This document shows positions 13,723 to 45,670 of a stretch of DNA of 64,000 nucleotides, piece after piece. Positions within the stretch are counted from its first letter, which is position 1; each line of letters opens with the position of its first letter. The notes under the pieces were generated by a model. It saw only the letters and a list, made by a program, of their open reading frames with translations, searched no databases and had not been told where the DNA came from. Origin of the DNA: Pholis gunnellus (taxonomy: Eukaryota > Chordata > Actinopteri > Perciformes > Pholidae); contig OU342816.1 of NCBI GenBank assembly GCA_910591455.2, positions 4,110,476 to 4,174,475 of the forward strand, given 5' to 3'. The position numbers were made by a program, and so were the translations under genes.

Positions 13723-14759
13723 GTGTGTGCGACTTTACGCAGACTACCCATCTCTGATGTGAGCATGGTCCACTGGCTAGCTAATTTTTTTCATAAGTTT
13801 GATCAGATGATTTTTCCCTGAAATCACGACTCTGAATTAGTTTGATGGTCCTGCGTCTTGACTGAATGGTCTGGTGTGTGTCTTCTCATGATTAGAATTT
13901 TTAATAACAGTTAAATCCGTCGTTTCATGTGTCTTTGGTTTCCCACAATGTTTTAAATAATTTGAGATTTGGAAATCCTCTAGCGTGCACCAGGCCTGAC
14001 CCGTCTGGAATCTTTTTAATCCAGTCAATATCTTTTCTCTCATGAATGATTAAAAAAACAAACAAATGAAAACCAACAAGACAAACATTACTCAACACAA
14101 ATACACTTAAAGGATGGTGGGTGGTAACATTTACTTCAGGTCAGCCCGTTATACCTGTATGGATGTGTAGGATGATTCTGCAGGTTACGGTTCATTGCCA
14201 GTGTCAATGCAGGACGTAGGGTGCCCTTAATGTAGCGAGGGGTAAAGTAAAGGAGTGGTGAATGGATATTTAGCACCACAGTTTGTATCCTGACACAAGT
14301 CCCGACAAAAGTTTACCTTAATTTAGTTAAACTGGAACTTTAACTGGGTGTTCTTATTTTTTAAAATGCTTGTACTTCTTATAGACAGTCTGTGGGTTCC
14401 ACACAATGTTGGGCCGAGGTTAAGTATTGTACAAAAGAAACGCACGAACGAGGATCTTATTTCACAACAGCCCTTCATATGTACATGTGTGTGTTCCAAT
14501 GCCGAAGACTCATTACATAAGATGTGTCAAGGTGTGTGACTATACTGCTGATCAAAAGACATCACAGTATGAATTATTGGACCAGTCAATCCCCTGACGG
14601 CCCTTGTTTACACAATGGTTATGCTGTCGAGGTACAGTCAACTGGTTTTAGAGATTAAACTTCTGTGTCCAAAAGCACCACACCTCACTTCTTTCCTTTT
14701 ATAACGGCTAGAACGTACTGTCTTCAGCCAACAGACAGTTTCTCCACCGTCATGTGGAA

Positions 14760-14905
14760 GTCCATAACCGGCTTTTCTCAGGACTGTGAGGAAAACGAAA
14801 CACCTGGGGGAAACATTAGCAAGAACGAGGGTAACATGCAAACAGCCCCATCCATCCAGCCAGCGGGTTTAAACCCAGGACCTTATTACTACGAGGCTAC
14901 AACAC
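14760..14905 (-). mobile_element. SINE-like repeat, 5' part, inverted
   Basis: On the minus strand the order GTTGTAGCCTCGTAGTAATA, AGGTCCTGGGTTTAAACCC, TTTGCATGTTACCC, TTTCCTCACAGTCC parallels the same fish repeat found in klf5 intron 2, but from the head end. The copy is diverged and truncated. Confidence 0.45.
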
Positions 14906-15059
14906 CATGCATGTAACTAAACAATATAATATATAATATCTGCTAACTTTGAGATACTGGTCATTTAAATATTTACATTTAATGCTACTTCATATATTTT
15001 ACTCTACTACATTTCAAAGGCTAATATGTACTTACAAAACATCGGGACCAGTTCATTAA

Positions 15060-15225
15060 ATATAATACAAAAGCATCAAGTGAATTATCTCCACCTTGAC
15101 TGGCTGGAACATTGTGATGGCACGTATACGTTTAGTAACAAAATACGTAAACACGTTGCAAATATGCAAATTCAACAGCACTTTGGGACACGAACACTGG
15201 TCTCCTGGTTGAAAGTCCTGTTTGT
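15060..15225 (-). mobile_element. Interspersed repeat family B, inverted fragment
   Basis: The minus strand reads GACTTTCAACCAGGAGACCA, GTGTTCGTGTCCC and a diverged remainder, matching the head of family B. It underlies part of a long but non-homologous open frame on the minus strand. Confidence 0.4.
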
Positions 15226-16930
15226 TTAGATTCCTTGCTTTATAGTTAGATGTGGTCGTACTCTGCCGCTGCGAAATGTGATAGGACTTCATGCAGTGAC
15301 GACTGCTGTAAAAAAAACCCAATTGATTTCTAGAGACAAAAATAAAGTTTGTAGCTAACAATCTGCATGCAATGACAGGACACATGGGGAGAGAGGGAGA
15401 CATGCCACCAGGCTCCATCGGTGTTTTCATTTCATTTTCATCAAATACTGTTTTGGAAAAGTTTGACGCAAACAGATGTTTACCTTTCAACTCTGCCGGC
15501 ATCAAACAAAAGGACACCTGTAACTCTTTTTTACCACAAACATGATGACACACATCAGCTGGCAGCACATGTGGCCGGTGCGCCAAAAGGAATTCTTGGC
15601 AACAGCAATTCCTCCACCCACGATGCATTCTTCTTTTGTCATCAGATTGAACTTCAACACTCAATGAAACACAGCCAACTTGCATTTGTATATACTTGCA
15701 ACACTGATGAAGGTTGCTTGTAATTCACGAGGATGTTTTGCTGAACGGGATCATGTTGTAAAAACAGATTGTGGCCCAATAAGGGAGATGTGAAACCCAG
15801 AAATCTCCTAATAATCAATCAGGTTATTGGTATCAACACTTCTATCAGCTCCATGCAGATGTATTGTCTTATACTGATTAGTGGGTAGGGAAATCATACA
15901 TGTTTCCTTGAACGGAAAGTCATGTGAGCAGAGATGTGAAGGGCGTTACCTGTGTCCTCATCTGGCCTTCGTCTAATAACAACACACCGCTGCTGGAGAG
16001 ACCGAAGAATGCAGTGTGTCCAGTGTCTTCTCTCTCAGCCTCACATCGTTCCCTCCATTTGAGTGATCCTCACTCCATTTCTGTCTTTCCATTCACATTT
16101 GTTTCCATCCCCTCTTTCTCTTTGTTTAATTCTGTCTGTTACTATAACTTGTCCTTTATACAAACATAACAAATGCACACACAAATATTACAACTGACAG
16201 AATGTTAAGTGGCCATACAGGTTTTGCTTATGTTCCAAGTTGCAGCCTGTTGTTCTTCAATCTAGTTTTCATTTGACTTCCATGTCAATTCCAATAATGA
16301 TAATAATGAAAAGGTAGAGTAGATAATAAGGGTTTCCAGTACAGCACATCAGAGGATATTAAATAGAATTTGGGAAGCCTGTTTTATGTCACAATGATAA
16401 ATCACAGAGCGATGCAAGACGGAGTGAAGGAGCCTCTTTATGAAACTGAGAAGAAGGAACACGCCTGGAGCAAGAGTCTGTAGCTATTAATCTGCACTGG
16501 TGTGACACCGTGTCACTCCGATTACATCATTTGGCCACCGTCATTTTGCTTTTTGTATTTTCGACGGACGATACAACGCTAAACTGTAAGTGTTGTCTCA
16601 CAGACTTTACTCACGATAAGGAGAGTCAAATAACCATCGGCAAGACAATGGCAGATATCTGTCAATATTTTGGATCCAAACACAATGCTAATATGGAGCC
16701 TGATGAAGAACTTTGTCCGATGAAGGTGGCTGCATCTGGAGGCATCACTTCTAACCTACACACACACGCACACACACACACAAACACACACACACACACA
16801 GACACCTTCATTCGCCAGACTCTAGACAATATTTGTGAATCCACCAGACGTGCCACAGTAGTTCAGAGGCGTCCCAGCAGCAACTCTGCTAAAAACACGC
16901 ATTAAAGCTCGACAGCAGAGGCCAAACACC

Positions 16931-17425
16931 ACAGACTGTATAAGAAGTGGACTTAGTCATCTTGACGTCACCCTTTGATTTGTGGACTGATGTTTTGAAG
17001 CCTTGAGTTGACAATTTGGCCGTTGCCATGTTGTTTGTTGCAGCCAGTGAACAGGAAGTGGCCATATTAGGACTGAGGAGGAGTGACGTAGAGACGCCGT
17101 ATACGTCTCTGGTAGCAACCTGTCAATCACCGTGTAGCCCCGCCCCTAAAGCATACCCTGCTTTATGGTCTGTTTGACTCTAAATGGACCATCATTTACT
17201 AAATGAACATCATGCTGTATTGAAGAAGACTTGAAACTAGAGATTGAGACCATAAACTCATGTTTACAATGTTTACTGAGGTAATAAATCAAGAGAGAAG
17301 TAGAGTCATTTTCTCATAGACTTCTATACAACCAGAGGAGTCGCCCCCTGGTGGACACTAGAGAGAATGCAGCTTTAACACATGAAACGTTGGCTTCACT
17401 TGTCAGAGCTGCTGGTTGCCGCCTG
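16931..17425 (+). mobile_element. Interspersed repeat family A, upstream copy
   Basis: Highly similar along its length to the intron-1 copy, for example in the shared GACTTGAAACTAGAGATTGA and CGCCCCCTGGTGGACA stretches. It starts ACAGACTGTATAAGAAGTGG and ends GGTTGCCGCCTG. No clear flanking duplication is visible. Confidence 0.75.
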
Positions 17426-18499
17426 CCAGACATACAGCTATTCGACGCTATTTTTTCTTTTTAAATGTCCGGTGTAATCTGTAACACAGGTTTATCAACC
17501 CTGGCAATAAATAAATTCCAGCTTCCCTTGAAATCAGCTCGATATATTTGATATCTCCGGATACTTTGGGATCTCCACCACAACTTCATATAAACTCCTG
17601 GGAGTTTGACTAAATAATGACATATAAAACCGTTGTAATCTTTTGTCAAATGACAAATAATAGTTCACTCTGTCTGATATTTGAATCATTATAAGCCTCT
17701 CTGTTGGCAGCACCTATTAAACCCGTGTCACCCTGGAGTCATAGTACACACTGTTCACTCTGTTTGAACGAGGGTAAATATGTTTGAGCTGACGATGGTA
17801 ACACTCCATTGGATTCAAGCCAAATGGGGAGTCAACTCAAGTACAACAGCAGAATGTACATCAGCTGATAAAAAGATAAAACACAAGTCTGCTTGAGGCT
17901 TTTCATGTATTATTGAAACTGAAAATGTGTTTAGCAATATTTAGCAAAACGAGGAATGATTGGAATGAACTGATCTTATGGATAGAGTATAAACGTGGAT
18001 TATGCTGCAGGAGTTTTATTAACGAGCAAACACAAACTCCACATTTGAAGCATTTGTGAAGTGAGTGCTCCACGCTCAAAGTGGAGTGTGGGCGGTGAAT
18101 CATTTTAAAGTCATTCTTCGTGGTATGATTGTTTGCCTAATAGAATCATGATAAAAGTAGCACGGGCCAATTTCAAGACGTGTAATTAAAACTCAATCAT
18201 GGAAAACAAGGCAGACAGATCTGGTTCTGTGGCTCCAGTCTGTCCTCCTACTTACAAACAGCGGCAGAATCGTTGCGTAAATCCAACAAAAGATTTCTTG
18301 GTAAAACACTTGGTGGACAAAAGCTTCAGAAGCCACTTGTATCATGAGTCATTCAGCTCAAAGCTGAAAGTCCTACAGGCCATAATAGAGTTACTGTTTC
18401 CAAATGTTGTACAAAGGCTGTAAAATACCACATTTTGCTTTTAATTAACAAATATGTAGATTTGGTAGTAGCATCTTCTGTAAGATTGCAATGCCAGTC

Positions 18500-18645
18500 A
18501 ATTCCACAACTTTGGTCTATTGGATGGATTTCTATTGTAGTGCAGGTAGTCATGGTGCCCAGATGATAAAACCTTATGACTTTCGCGATCTCCTGATTTT
18601 TTCCTTTGGCGCCAACAGGAAGTTGAACATTTAAACTAACTGCAA
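18500..18645 (+). mobile_element. Fragment of an abundant fish interspersed repeat
   Basis: Contains GGATGGATTTCTATTGTAGT, CATGGTGCCCAGATGATAAA and ATGACTTTCGCGATCTCCTG in the order of a common fish repeat. A second fragment lies near 47455-47620 (GGTTCCCAGATGACGAATG, ACTATAGGATGGATTGCAAT). Both are diverged and non-coding. Confidence 0.5.
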
Positions 18646-19989
18646 ATGACATTCCCCTCCGCTGTGCTTTGTGTTTAATGCTAATCTACGGTGACCATAT
18701 TCTCTAACCACCTGACCAGAACACATAAGTGTAATGCATGTTGATGCACACACGTGTTTGCTCTAGTGCACACACCATAGGTGTTTATATTAGAATGGGG
18801 GACAAGTATTTCAGCGAATATCTTTGGCTGTCTTCAAACGATCTTTTATATTTCCACCATCCTGGAGCACTTTTTTCTTCTACAAGACCGCTAAAATACA
18901 GTCTAATCAGTGGTGAATTCAGAAGGGTTTGGTAACAATGAGTGGGATGGATCAACTTTTATGGAAGCACTGAAAAGAAATATATTATTACAGAAATGTG
19001 TTCAGACTCAAGACACCCAGTTTGAAACTGGGACAATCCCGACAAATCTGGGAAAATTGTCACCGTATGCGACTGTCGAAATGTTAGAATGCTAACATGC
19101 TAAACTAAGATGATAAGCATGTTGAACGTAGCTGCTGAACAGCAGCACACTAGCATTGCCAATTGGAGCATGTTGGTGTTAGCATTTAGCGCGAACCGCA
19201 GTGGAACCAACCGGCTTGAAGCACCACAGAGAGATTAAGGGGAGTCAGAAAGTATTTATAGATGGACCAACACATGGTTGGTTTTGGTCTTTTAATGGGA
19301 TTTGTTTACAATAAGAAAACTAAAGAAAAACACCAGCCTAGTGCTAAGATAGCAGATAGGACCCCTCTGCTGCGTTGAACCTCCTGGTGTCTTATTGTGC
19401 AATTGGTCTTCCATTGCCAGTTGTTCAAGCTGCACAGGGTATTGTACCAGCTCTTTTATCATAGCGTGTATGTTACACTATGGTATAATTATACTCTGCA
19501 AGTATGCAGGCCAACCAGTGAGACACACCAGACCAGCTCATGAAAATGTTTTTATATTCAGTATCAAGAGATTCCACATCGGTACAGAATTTTCTCACGG
19601 TTTATAATCCCACGCAGGCCTCGGGTTTGACAGCAGTAAACTGACGTGATCAGACGATAACGCCCCATTGGTATGTTTTTGCTCATGTGGTTACAAAATG
19701 TACCAATCAGGTTTGACAAGTGCATCACCGCATGTCAGGCAAATGTTTCACGTTATGTGGAGGAACACTGGACATGACGTGCTGACACAACAGTTGGCGA
19801 GACAAACAAAACCGTGTCATGTATGCTCCTGGTCTTTGTACTTCTTTTATTATGATGACAGGGGAGAAAAAATTAAATAATCCAACTGTTTAATAGCTCA
19901 ATAATAAACATTTAAATGAACAACACAACAACGCAAACTACTTTGTACGCAATCAGGGGCAATGTACCAAAGGAAAAAAGTAGTTTGCA

Positions 19990-20270
19990 TGAATGGATTA
20001 ATGAACGGGCCTACCATGCACAGGACCAGAGGCCCAAAGTGTCATGGCTCCCCTGGCCTTCACCGACATAAAGTCATTCAAAGAGTCACAAACCAACCAG
20101 GGAGAGACTCAAAGTGGCCTCAAAGAAACATTAAACAACTGCAAAGACACACAAAAAGACTACAAAGCAACACAAACAGAGACTCACAACAACTACGGAA
20201 ATGGGCAAAACAACCTCAAAGAGACACAAATGACTACAAAGAGACACAAAGCAACTACAAAAGTGTTGCT
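19990..20270 (+). repeat. ACAAAACGACC-type minisatellite, copy 2
   Basis: Leader CATGAATGGATTAATGAACG followed by AGAGGCCCAAAGTGTCATGG, then degenerate units such as GACTACAAAGAGACACAAAG. Leader and array match the klf8-intron copy. Confidence 0.65.
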
Positions 20271-21551
20271 GCTGTGTAGGAGAGGTTGTGCGGCCTTTTG
20301 CATGTCTGTGACCAAAGGATCCATTTGCTCATAATTCACCACTGAGTGTCTCTGTGACCCATGAAACCATGTCCTAACTTGCTTCAAAATACAGTTTGTC
20401 AGATTCATTCCAGACGGGCACACATTGATGTATGTCCTCATCAATGTATGTATGTGTTGAAGATGCAGAGAGCAGGATCAGCTTGAGTAAGGGCCAAAAG
20501 AAGGTGCGTTGCGTCACCGCTGTATCTGTCGCTCGCGGCTGGTTAAAACGCCATCATCGCCGCGAGGACTCTCAGCTGTGTAGTGCATGTGGTTAAACTC
20601 AAGATACATTTGAGCAGATAGTCTATTTCAGTTTCACACAGCAGGGCGTGTTCTCTTTCATCAAAGCAAAAAATAGAAATTATGTTTGAAGGATTCATTC
20701 CTGTGTGTTGAAGATAAATAAGCACGTGTATTGTTTGGGAGACAATGAAAGGCCGAAGCACATGAATGCATTAGTTAGTCATATTCTGAAACTCCTGCTC
20801 CCTCGGTGTAACGTCTTTACAGAAGAGAAGATTCCCAGAATACTGATCTTGTAAAATAAAATCCAGAAGTCAGTGAAGGAAATTAAATTGCTAAGAATCT
20901 TTGTCAGCTCTCCTATCTGAGCACCAATTCGTTAAATCATCTTTTATTATTTCGCTTCAAAACATGTTTATTTGGCCGCTTTTCTCTGGGTTTTCTGATC
21001 ATACACATGATGTTTGTCTTTCTATCTGTATGTGTCTATTAAACAGTGTGTGCTGCTGTTATTACCACGACTAAAAGCTTCATCACTTGCTGCAACATGC
21101 AATGAAATGCACAGTCCTGCTATTTATTACTTCCTGTGTGTTTGTGTGCACACGTGATTGATCAACTTACTCCCCTGATCACGTACAACAGGTTTGGAAA
21201 ACTGGTCATGAAGATAGAGATACAACGTTCCTGCAAATTATATATAATACAATTTGATAAAACTTGTTTATTTAATGTGTGCATGGCCTCAGGAGAACTT
21301 CAGCACGAGTCATGGATATGTTTTTGTGTGACGGGAATACACAGTGTTGCACAAATCCCAAATTTAAGAAAGATGACAAGAAAAAAAATGAAAGGTCTTA
21401 ATTTGGCAGTCATTTATGATATACATTTAAAAAAATCATAAGCAGCTAATTTTGGTTTTATGGCTTTCATCAGATCAGAGGAGGTTTTTATAAAAAACAA
21501 ATTGAGATCAGGATGACTGCAGAGATCAAGATTGTAGTTGTCGCTGCACGA

Positions 21552-21553
<2 letters not shown>

Positions 21554-21624
<71 letters not shown>
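21554..21624 (+). repeat. (TG)n followed by (CG)4, about 300 bp upstream of klf5 start
   Basis: 71 bp of uninterrupted alternating purine-pyrimidine sequence: a TG run to 21616, then CGCGCGCG. Such tracts are the classic Z-DNA-forming type. It lies just upstream of the candidate promoter. Confidence 0.9.
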
Positions 21625-21625
<1 letters not shown>

Positions 21626-21660
21626 AGTTGAGGAGACAACAGTGCCTGATGCCCTCCAGT

Positions 21661-21930
21661 TGGTTTTCCTTCTTCCTCAGAGTCTCTCAGGTGAGTCCCG
21701 CCTCCCTCCACGCAGCTGATTGGGCCAGGAGACTCATCCTCTGCTCTCATTGGCTCGCTTCGCTGCAGGGTCCACACTTGAGCTCAGGTAAAACCTACCT
21801 GTGGCCCAGAAGAGAGGGGAGGGCTGTGGAATAACTGCGTAGCATTCAGCTGAATTAAAGGCGCATTTACCCGCAAAACATCTGTATGTGTTTATAACCA
21901 AAATTCACAAGAAGATAAGTAACCGTTCTG
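21661..21930 (+). promoter_or_regulatory. Candidate klf5 promoter with paired inverted CCAAT boxes
   Basis: Directly upstream of the start codon are two inverted CCAAT boxes (ATTGG at 21719-21723 and 21749-21753), 30 bp apart, and a GC-rich CCCGCCTCCC stretch near 21697-21706. Paired, helix-phased CCAAT boxes are typical of NF-Y promoters, and KLF genes often have TATA-less GC/CCAAT promoters. No TATA box stands out. The transcription start is not determined; assignment is by position and motifs only. Confidence 0.4.
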
Positions 21931-42470
<20,540 letters not shown>

Positions 42471-44932
42471 CCGCCACACGAGCGCACACGAGAGCGGTGT
42501 CCATGACATGACAGCCACCTGAACTCAACCCACACGGTACCAAAATCATCCCTGTTTCACTCTGGTGCTCCATGCCAACATAAAATGAGTGATAGCAGAC
42601 ATCTAACGGTGTTCTGGGTAAAAAAGAAATGCAAGAAAAAAGCCACAAGATCGAAACATCTGTCGTAGACATTTTCAGGCCTGAACCCCGACCCGTTTGA
42701 CTTACTGTGGCAAAAGTCCTGCACCTCAATGAAAACGGCACAATCATGACAAGAAGTAGAGAGAACTCAAAACAATATTGTGCAGAATAACACAGCTTTA
42801 TGCCATAAATCATATAAAGAGGAAAAACACAATGGTAGCAATATTGAAAAAGAAATGAAGGCCCCGGGTGCTATATATAGTAAACTATTTACATTCTTAC
42901 AGCCTCTACCTGTCCTCACCTGTCTGCTCAGTGTTCAGCAGCCTGCAGTTCAGTCACAGATGTGTTTGACATGTGACTGTCGGTCTCAGCCGAGTCAGTC
43001 ATGGCTTCTCAGCTGCACCGAGGAGCTCAGAATTGAATGTTTTTACAGGATCTGGTTAAAAGCAAACGCTTTCCTGTTGACCGAAATTTTAAAAGACACG
43101 TTTTGATGAAATATCACGATTTTAAGCTTTAATTCGGCTGTTTTTACCCACCAAAGTGTTCCCCACACACAATATATTCAAGGAATGTCAGAAAGTTGAT
43201 TTGATAAATTATGTAATTTCAGGGATTTATGTGAATAAAACATGCTTTTCCAAACTGCCGGCGGGTTTTGGGGTTCAGAGTTTCGTCGTCTGCCATCGAC
43301 AGCTCCGTATTATCACGGAGATAACAGCGACCGTCTGCTATCAGTCAACAGTGTTTGCTGAAGTCTTAACGCCGGAGCTAATGATCTACCAGAGACTCAG
43401 AGATGATTTTGGTGTCTGTGTACAAACACACTTTCACACACACACACTCGACGTGCTTTACTTTCTGCAAATATGGGTCATCAGGACTGTGGCCTCAGCC
43501 TCCTTCTGATTACATCGTGGAAAACCTTTTACTCTTGTAAACAACAACAACATGAACTGTTTGTTTTTCCATAAATCTGCCACCACCACCACCACCACCA
43601 TCATCATCATCACTGCCACCATCTTCTATCATCACATGTGAACTTTTAAGGAGCGGTGGAGCTGTACGTCCTGCCGTTGTATATACCTGTTTTATATACG
43701 TGTGCGTATGTCTGAGAATACAAAGAATGTAATGAGATTCATACTTGACAACCTTTTCTTTGTTTTTACATCAAATGTTAATATGAGTAATATTCCATGT
43801 TGAAGACAGAGAGTAAACAAATCATCAACACAATCAGAGAACTCTCTATGGAAAAGTTAATAATCGCCTAGTTGTGCTTGTTTGAGCACAGGTAATACCT
43901 GTCGAGCTCGGAGAGCGGAGGGATTCGCCAATGTTTGTATCCATGACACTACCTGTTGCCACAGCGACCAAGCTCCTCTGACGACAGTTTGCGGTTTAGC
44001 TCGCCGTTTCTTTTCAGCGCTGTGGTTTGTTTTCTCTCTCTCCTGTATTTGTTCAACACTTCAACTGGAGAAAGACAGAGCTGGGTGGATGGGCTTGTTG
44101 TGTAATCCTGACTGATTTCTGTCGGCCGGATGATGAACGCTCACTTCATTGCATGACATTCAGCCTCAGCTGTGGCTCCTGCATTCTTTTGGGCGTTTAA
44201 AAAAAGAAAGAATCCGTTGGGATGCATTTTTGTGCTGTGGCGTAGCTTGACAGGAATTAGAAGACGGGGAAATCAAGAGTCAATGTCACCGTCGCTGTTC
44301 TCCTTTTGCCACCTTTTCTCTTTTAGATAGAACAAAATAAACCAGTGCAAACACGACAATCTTCCAGTCTGTCGGGGTGATAACTGAACTTTAAATGTCT
44401 TCCATGGGAGCTTGAACGATGAACAAAAATCCAGAACGTACTTTTGTTCAGAAGCAGAGAAATACTTTGTCTACATGGCAGTGACTTATAGTTTATTATC
44501 TATGACCCAGACATGATCTCACCTTTTCTTTACTGTTTCTAGCACTTTGCAAAAACTGTGTATGTGTGTTAGTACTGTCATGTCTAGAAATGTGTCCAAG
44601 CATTCTGTTATTTCAACACTATGATTGTTGTAAAAGTTCTCCCGTCTCTCTCAAGGAGCTGACCACCCACTGTGTACATAACTGTTTCAACAGAACACTT
44701 TGTAAATATTTGTTTGGTTTTATTTCCTATTATAATATTAATATTACTTTTCTTTTTTTAACTAATGGGATTTTAGATCGGTTGTATGTGAATGCTTGTT
44801 TAATTGTTTTTTTGATACTCGTGTGTAAGAGAATTCATCAGTTTATGTACAAATTGATAAGAACAACAATGCATTTGTTTTCAGTTTGTGCAAGATGCTG
44901 CAATGAATTAATAAAAGGATTCATAAAATAAT
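42471..44932 (+). other. Probable klf5 3'UTR with poly(A) signals
   Basis: AT-rich sequence follows the stop codon. Possible AATAAA signals occur at 43233-43238, 44335-44340 and 44910-44915. The last follows a stretch rich in regulatory-looking motifs, including three Pumilio-type sites, so I take it as the likeliest distal end. The true end depends on transcript data. A (CAC)n/(ATC)n triplet repeat lies at about 43580-43615. Confidence 0.5.
44910..44915 (+). terminator. Candidate distal poly(A) signal of klf5
   Basis: AATAAA within AATTAATAAAAGG, about 2.4 kb after the stop codon. It is followed by a T-rich, GT-containing stretch (GTAGGTTTTTCTTGTTTTTTGG) of the kind found downstream of cleavage sites. 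Two nearer AATAAA hexamers may give shorter 3'UTRs. Confidence 0.45.
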
Positions 44933-45213
44933 AGTAGGTTTTTCTTGTTTTTTGGTCTTTGAGCATGCAACTATCAATTCATGTGAAATGGGTCACAGTT
45001 CCCCTCAGCTTTACGGAGAGTTTTAGCATCTTTCAGCTTCATGTTTTGGTTCTTCAGCTGGCAAATGTTCCGTTCTGATTCACTCTCACCGCTCTCGTCA
45101 GACAAAGAGCTCTGATAAACACGTATGCTAGATTGTCTTCTCATTCGTCTGGAGGGAGTTCAACCACATGACTTCTGTTCAAAGGTCGTGAGTTGAACAA
45201 TGAACTTGATTCA

Positions 45214-45670
45214 AACCAGGCGACAACCTCCGGTTGTCCAGAGTGAAGTCAAAGCTTCACGTGTTAAAGCTGCATTCTCTCTAATGGCCACCAGGGGGCG
45301 ACTCCTCTGGTTGTATAGAAGTCTATGACAAAATGACTCTACTTCTCTCTTGATTTATTACCTCAGTAAACATTGTAAACATGAGTTTATGGTCTCAATC
45401 TCTAGTTTCAAGTCTTCTTCAATACAGCATGATGTTCATTTAGTAAATGATGGTCCATTTAGAGGACATCATCGTAGAGACGTATACACCGTCTCTACAT
45501 CACTCCTCAGTCCAGATATGGTCACTTCCTGTTCAATGGTTGCGAAAAAAACATGGCGACGGCTGTAATCCAAGATGTCGACGGCAAAAATTGCCAAACT
45601 TTCACAACATCAGTACATAAACTAATGGGTGATGTCACCATGACTACGTCCACTTCTTATATAAAGTCTA
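45214..45670 (-). mobile_element. Interspersed repeat family A, inverted copy downstream of klf5
   Basis: Reverse-complement copy of family A, flanked by TGATTCA on both sides (45207-45213 and 45671-45677), again a 7-bp direct repeat. It is slightly shorter than the other copies through internal deletion. Confidence 0.75.

Larger units (their letters stand above)
1..21500. other. Intergenic region without a supportable gene
   Basis: I see no exon with conserved protein similarity on either strand. The open frames here are short, many run through CA/TG repeats, and none encodes a domain I recognise. The stretch holds microsatellites (for example 341-388, 1136-1169, 1336-1369, 2318-2397, 4205-4252, 6829-6880 and 16760-16802), a poly-C/ACCC/AC compound repeat, three minisatellites and several interspersed repeats, which are listed separately. 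The sequence between them is AT-rich and unremarkable to the eye. It lies upstream of the klf5-type gene, so distal regulatory elements may be present, but they cannot be proved by reading alone. Confidence 0.6.

Noticed and set aside
15056..15685. 209-codon open frame on the minus strand
   Set aside because: Partly overlies an inverted family B repeat, shows no domain or recognisable protein similarity, and has no splice context. Long by chance or as an old repeat.
16510..16905. 131-codon open frame with a hydrophobic start
   Set aside because: Runs through a CA microsatellite (His/Thr repeats) and matches no known protein; the hydrophobic start is not enough.
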